From JAJKIP01 sp040509055 (GTDB taxonomy: Bacteria > Bacteroidota > Bacteroidia > Chitinophagales > Chitinophagaceae), in the NCBI GenBank assembly GCA_040509055.1, contig JBEVLT010000241.1, positions 1-27,096 of the forward strand: 27,096 bases of DNA. The letters are read 5' to 3'. Below the pieces are notes generated by a model. It did not search any database, was not told the origin of the DNA, and worked only from the letters and a program-made list of their open reading frames with translations. Shown in pieces: positions 25,282 to 27,096 of the stretch; positions within the stretch are counted from its first letter, which is position 1, and every line of letters starts with the position of its first letter. The position numbers were made by a program, and so were the translations under genes.

Positions 25282-27096
25282 ATGAATATGATCCCTATGC
25301 TGAAAAGATCTTTTGCTGCCCTGCTGGCGATGGCGCTGCTGACCGGCGTACAGGCGCAGGTAGCTTCCGTTACACTTTCGTCCGGCTGGCAATTCCACGA
25401 GCAGGATGAAGCCCGCTGGCATCCCGCCAAAGTACCCGGCGAAGTGCATACCGATTTACTGGCCAATAAGCTGATCCCTGATCCTTATTACCGCGACAAT
25501 GAAAAAAAGCTGCAGTGGATCGAAAAGGAGAACTGGCAGTATCGCACCACGTTTAGCGTACCGGCTACGGTGCTGGGCAAAAAGAACGTGGAGCTGGTCT
25601 TTGACGGGCTGGATACCTATGCAGAAGTGTATCTCAATGGTAAGTTGGTCCTGAAGGCCGACAATATGTTCCGCCAGTGGAAAGTGAATGTCAAAAGCCA
25701 GCTGAAACCCGCAGGCAACACGCTGCTGATCCATTTCATCTCCGCGCAGAACAAAGTAGATTCTTTAGCCAAACAGGATATTCCCTATGTTATCCCCGAC
25801 AATCCCCGGGCCTATGTGCGCAAGGCGCAGTACCATTTCGGGTGGGACTGGGGACCCAAGTTCACCACCTGCGGCATCTGGAAGCCGGTACGCGTGGAAG
25901 GCTATGATGCAAAGCCGGCCGAGAAGGCCTATGTGCCGCCGGTGAATGTGCAGCTGGTGCAGGAGCCGGATGCCAAGGGTTCTTCGTTTTATTTTAAGAT
26001 CGATGGCAAGCCCGTGTACATGAAGGGCGCCAACTATATCCCTTCCGATGCGTTCGTGACCCGCATGACCAAAGACGAGTACCGCAAGATGCTGATGATG
26101 GCAAAAGACGCCAACATGAACATGCTGCGTGTATGGGGCGGCGGCATTTACGAGGATGATTATTTCTATGATCTCTGCGACTCGCTGGGTATTTATATCT
26201 GGCAGGACTTCATGTTTGCCGGCACCATGATCCCTGGTGACGATGCTTTCTTTGCCAATGTGCGGGAGGAAGTGAAGTACCAGGTAAAACGGCTGCGCCA
26301 TCACAAAAGCATTATCCTGTGGTGCGGCAACAACGAGATCGACGAGGCCTTTTTCAAATGGGGCTGGCATAGCTCGTTCCGCATATCCAAAACGGATTCG
26401 GTACGGCTCTGGCGCGATTACGAGCGGATGTTCAAGGACAGCATCCCTGCCTGGCTAAAAGAGGTGGACAACAGCCGGCCCTATGTGAATACCTCGCCGC
26501 GTTCGCACTGGTCGGTGCCCAAGAGCATCACCGAGGGCGACAGCCATTACTGGGGCACCTGGTGGGGCGGGGAAGACTTCGAAGTGTTTGAGAACAGGAC
26601 CGGCCGCTTTATCAGCGAGTACGGAATGCAGGCTATGCCCAACTACAGCAGCATCCTGGCCATCACCGAACCGCAGGACCGCTATTTATTTTCCGACGTG
26701 CTGCACAACCACCAGCGTGCCGGCAACGGGTTTAAGAAGCTGGAAGGCTACCTGAAAGGGTATATGATCGATTCGGCAAAGATCAACCACCTGTCGGTGG
26801 AGGACTATGTGTACCTGACGCAGTGCGTGCAATACTATGGGTTTAAGAACATGATCCTGATCCACCGCAGCCATGAGCCATACAATATGGGTACCCTGCT
26901 CTGGCAGCTGAATGATTGCTGGCCGGTGGCCAGCTGGAGCATCACCGATTATTACAACCGGGCGCCCAAGGCGGCCTGGTACGCCGTGAAGGAAGCATAC
27001 CGTGATGATGTGCGGCCCGAGCGGGATAAGGTGCGGCCGAAAGACCTGAAGCTGACCGACCCGAAAATTACCTGGCGCATCGAAGGCAATACGATC
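25282..27096 (+). CDS. GH2 beta-mannosidase, 3' end outside window, apparently lacking the second (Ig-like) domain
   Basis: The frame is open from the ATG at 25282 (no gap after the GH125 TAA) to the window edge: 605 codons with no stop. After a signal peptide (FAALLAMALLTGVQAQ) the N-terminal sugar-binding sandwich (about 25-208) has WQYRTTFSV, VFDGLDTYAEVYLNG and FGWDWGPKFTTCGIWKPV. The barrel begins FYFKIDGKPVYMKGANYIPS and has MNMLRVWGGGIYEDD, the acid/base in WCGNNEID (Glu352), the nucleophile in FISEYGMQ (Glu446) and LLWQLNDCWPVASW. These identify a beta-mannosidase, which removes the core Man-beta-1,4-GlcNAc mannose. Oddly, the roughly 100-residue immunoglobulin-like domain that should lie between sandwich and barrel is reduced to a few residues around 209-221. 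The frame is intact, so this is a domain deletion rather than a frameshift; activity is uncertain. Confidence 0.9.
   Translation, partial: MNMIPMLKRSFAALLAMALLTGVQAQVASVTLSSGWQFHEQDEARWHPAKVPGEVHTDLLANKLIPDPYYRDNEKKLQWIEKENWQYRTTFSVPATVLGKKNVELVFDGLDTYAEVYLNGKLVLKADNMFRQWKVNVKSQLKPAGNTLLIHFISAQNKVDSLAKQDIPYVIPDNPRAYVRKAQYHFGWDWGPKFTTCGIWKPVRVEGYDAKPAEKAYVPPVNVQLVQEPDAKGSSFYFKIDGKPVYMKGANYIPSDAFVTRMTKDEYRKMLMMAKDANMNMLRVWGGGIYEDDYFYDLCDSLGIYIWQDFMFAGTMIPGDDAFFANVREEVKYQVKRLRHHKSIILWCGNNEIDEAFFKWGWHSSFRISKTDSVRLWRDYERMFKDSIPAWLKEVDNSRPYVNTSPRSHWSVPKSITEGDSHYWGTWWGGEDFEVFENRTGRFISEYGMQAMPNYSSILAITEPQDRYLFSDVLHNHQRAGNGFKKLEGYLKGYMIDSAKINHLSVEDYVYLTQCVQYYGFKNMILIHRSHEPYNMGTLLWQLNDCWPVASWSITDYYNRAPKAAWYAVKEAYRDDVRPERDKVRPKDLKLTDPKITWRIEGNTI

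Noticed and set aside
25282..27096. GH2 gene as a frameshifted pseudogene
   Set aside because: The frame is open over 605 codons, both catalytic glutamates and all barrel motifs are intact; only one domain is missing.
1..27096. tRNA, rRNA or insertion sequence genes
   Set aside because: No cloverleaf, rRNA-like text or transposase motif was seen; the window is filled by the PUL genes.

Overview
This window is one strand-coherent polysaccharide utilisation locus (PUL) from a Bacteroidota bacterium, most likely a Chitinophagaceae-type soil or plant-associated member rather than a gut Bacteroides. The evidence is a SusC/SusD pair controlled by a FecR anti-sigma factor, a SusC with the long N-terminal leader common in Chitinophagaceae, lipoprotein signals followed by Lys/Asp-rich residues, and DUF1735 surface proteins. 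All 14 genes lie on the plus strand; the first (fecR) and last (GH2) are cut by the window edges. No RNA genes, CRISPR arrays, transposases or phage genes were seen.

Layout. (1) 3-407: C-terminal half of a FecR-type anti-sigma factor, then a 208-bp leader with two clear stem-loops. (2) 616-9917: a binding, uptake and first-cut operon made of the SusC transporter (with an STN signalling domain), SusD, a GH18 endo-acting lipoprotein, two DUF1735 surface glycan-binding lipoproteins (one ending in a LamG-like domain, one in an F5/8C-like domain) and a DUF1573 exported protein. A strong intrinsic terminator at 9929-9958 closes it. (3) 9959-10162: an intergenic leader with four short hairpins. (4) 10163-27096 and beyond: an exo-enzyme operon of GH35 beta-galactosidase, GH20 beta-hexosaminidase, an 867-residue putative TIM-barrel glycosidase of no family I recognise, GH29 alpha-L-fucosidase, GH3 (beta-xylosidase-like), GH92 alpha-mannosidase, GH125 alpha-1,6-mannosidase and a GH2 beta-mannosidase. 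Most junctions are 0-20 bp or overlapping, but GH92 is flanked by two different palindromic intergenic repeats.

How the genes work together. The enzyme set matches stepwise dismantling of an N-glycan: GH18 would cut the chitobiose core at the cell surface, SusCD would import the glycan, and exo-enzymes would remove galactose, GlcNAc, fucose, xylose, alpha-mannose and finally beta-mannose. GH92 + GH3 + GH125 + GH29 is the combination known from the characterised Nix cluster of Xanthomonas campestris for plant N-glycans carrying beta-1,2-xylose and alpha-1,3-fucose. No sialidase is visible. I therefore infer a plant-type (or other xylosylated/fucosylated) N-glycan locus.

The most interesting points are the unclassified enzyme at 14330-16933, which has a D-E pair on a predicted strand 4 and no obvious strand-7 nucleophile, and the GH2 beta-mannosidase, which appears to lack its whole second (immunoglobulin-like) domain through an in-frame deletion of about 100-110 residues.
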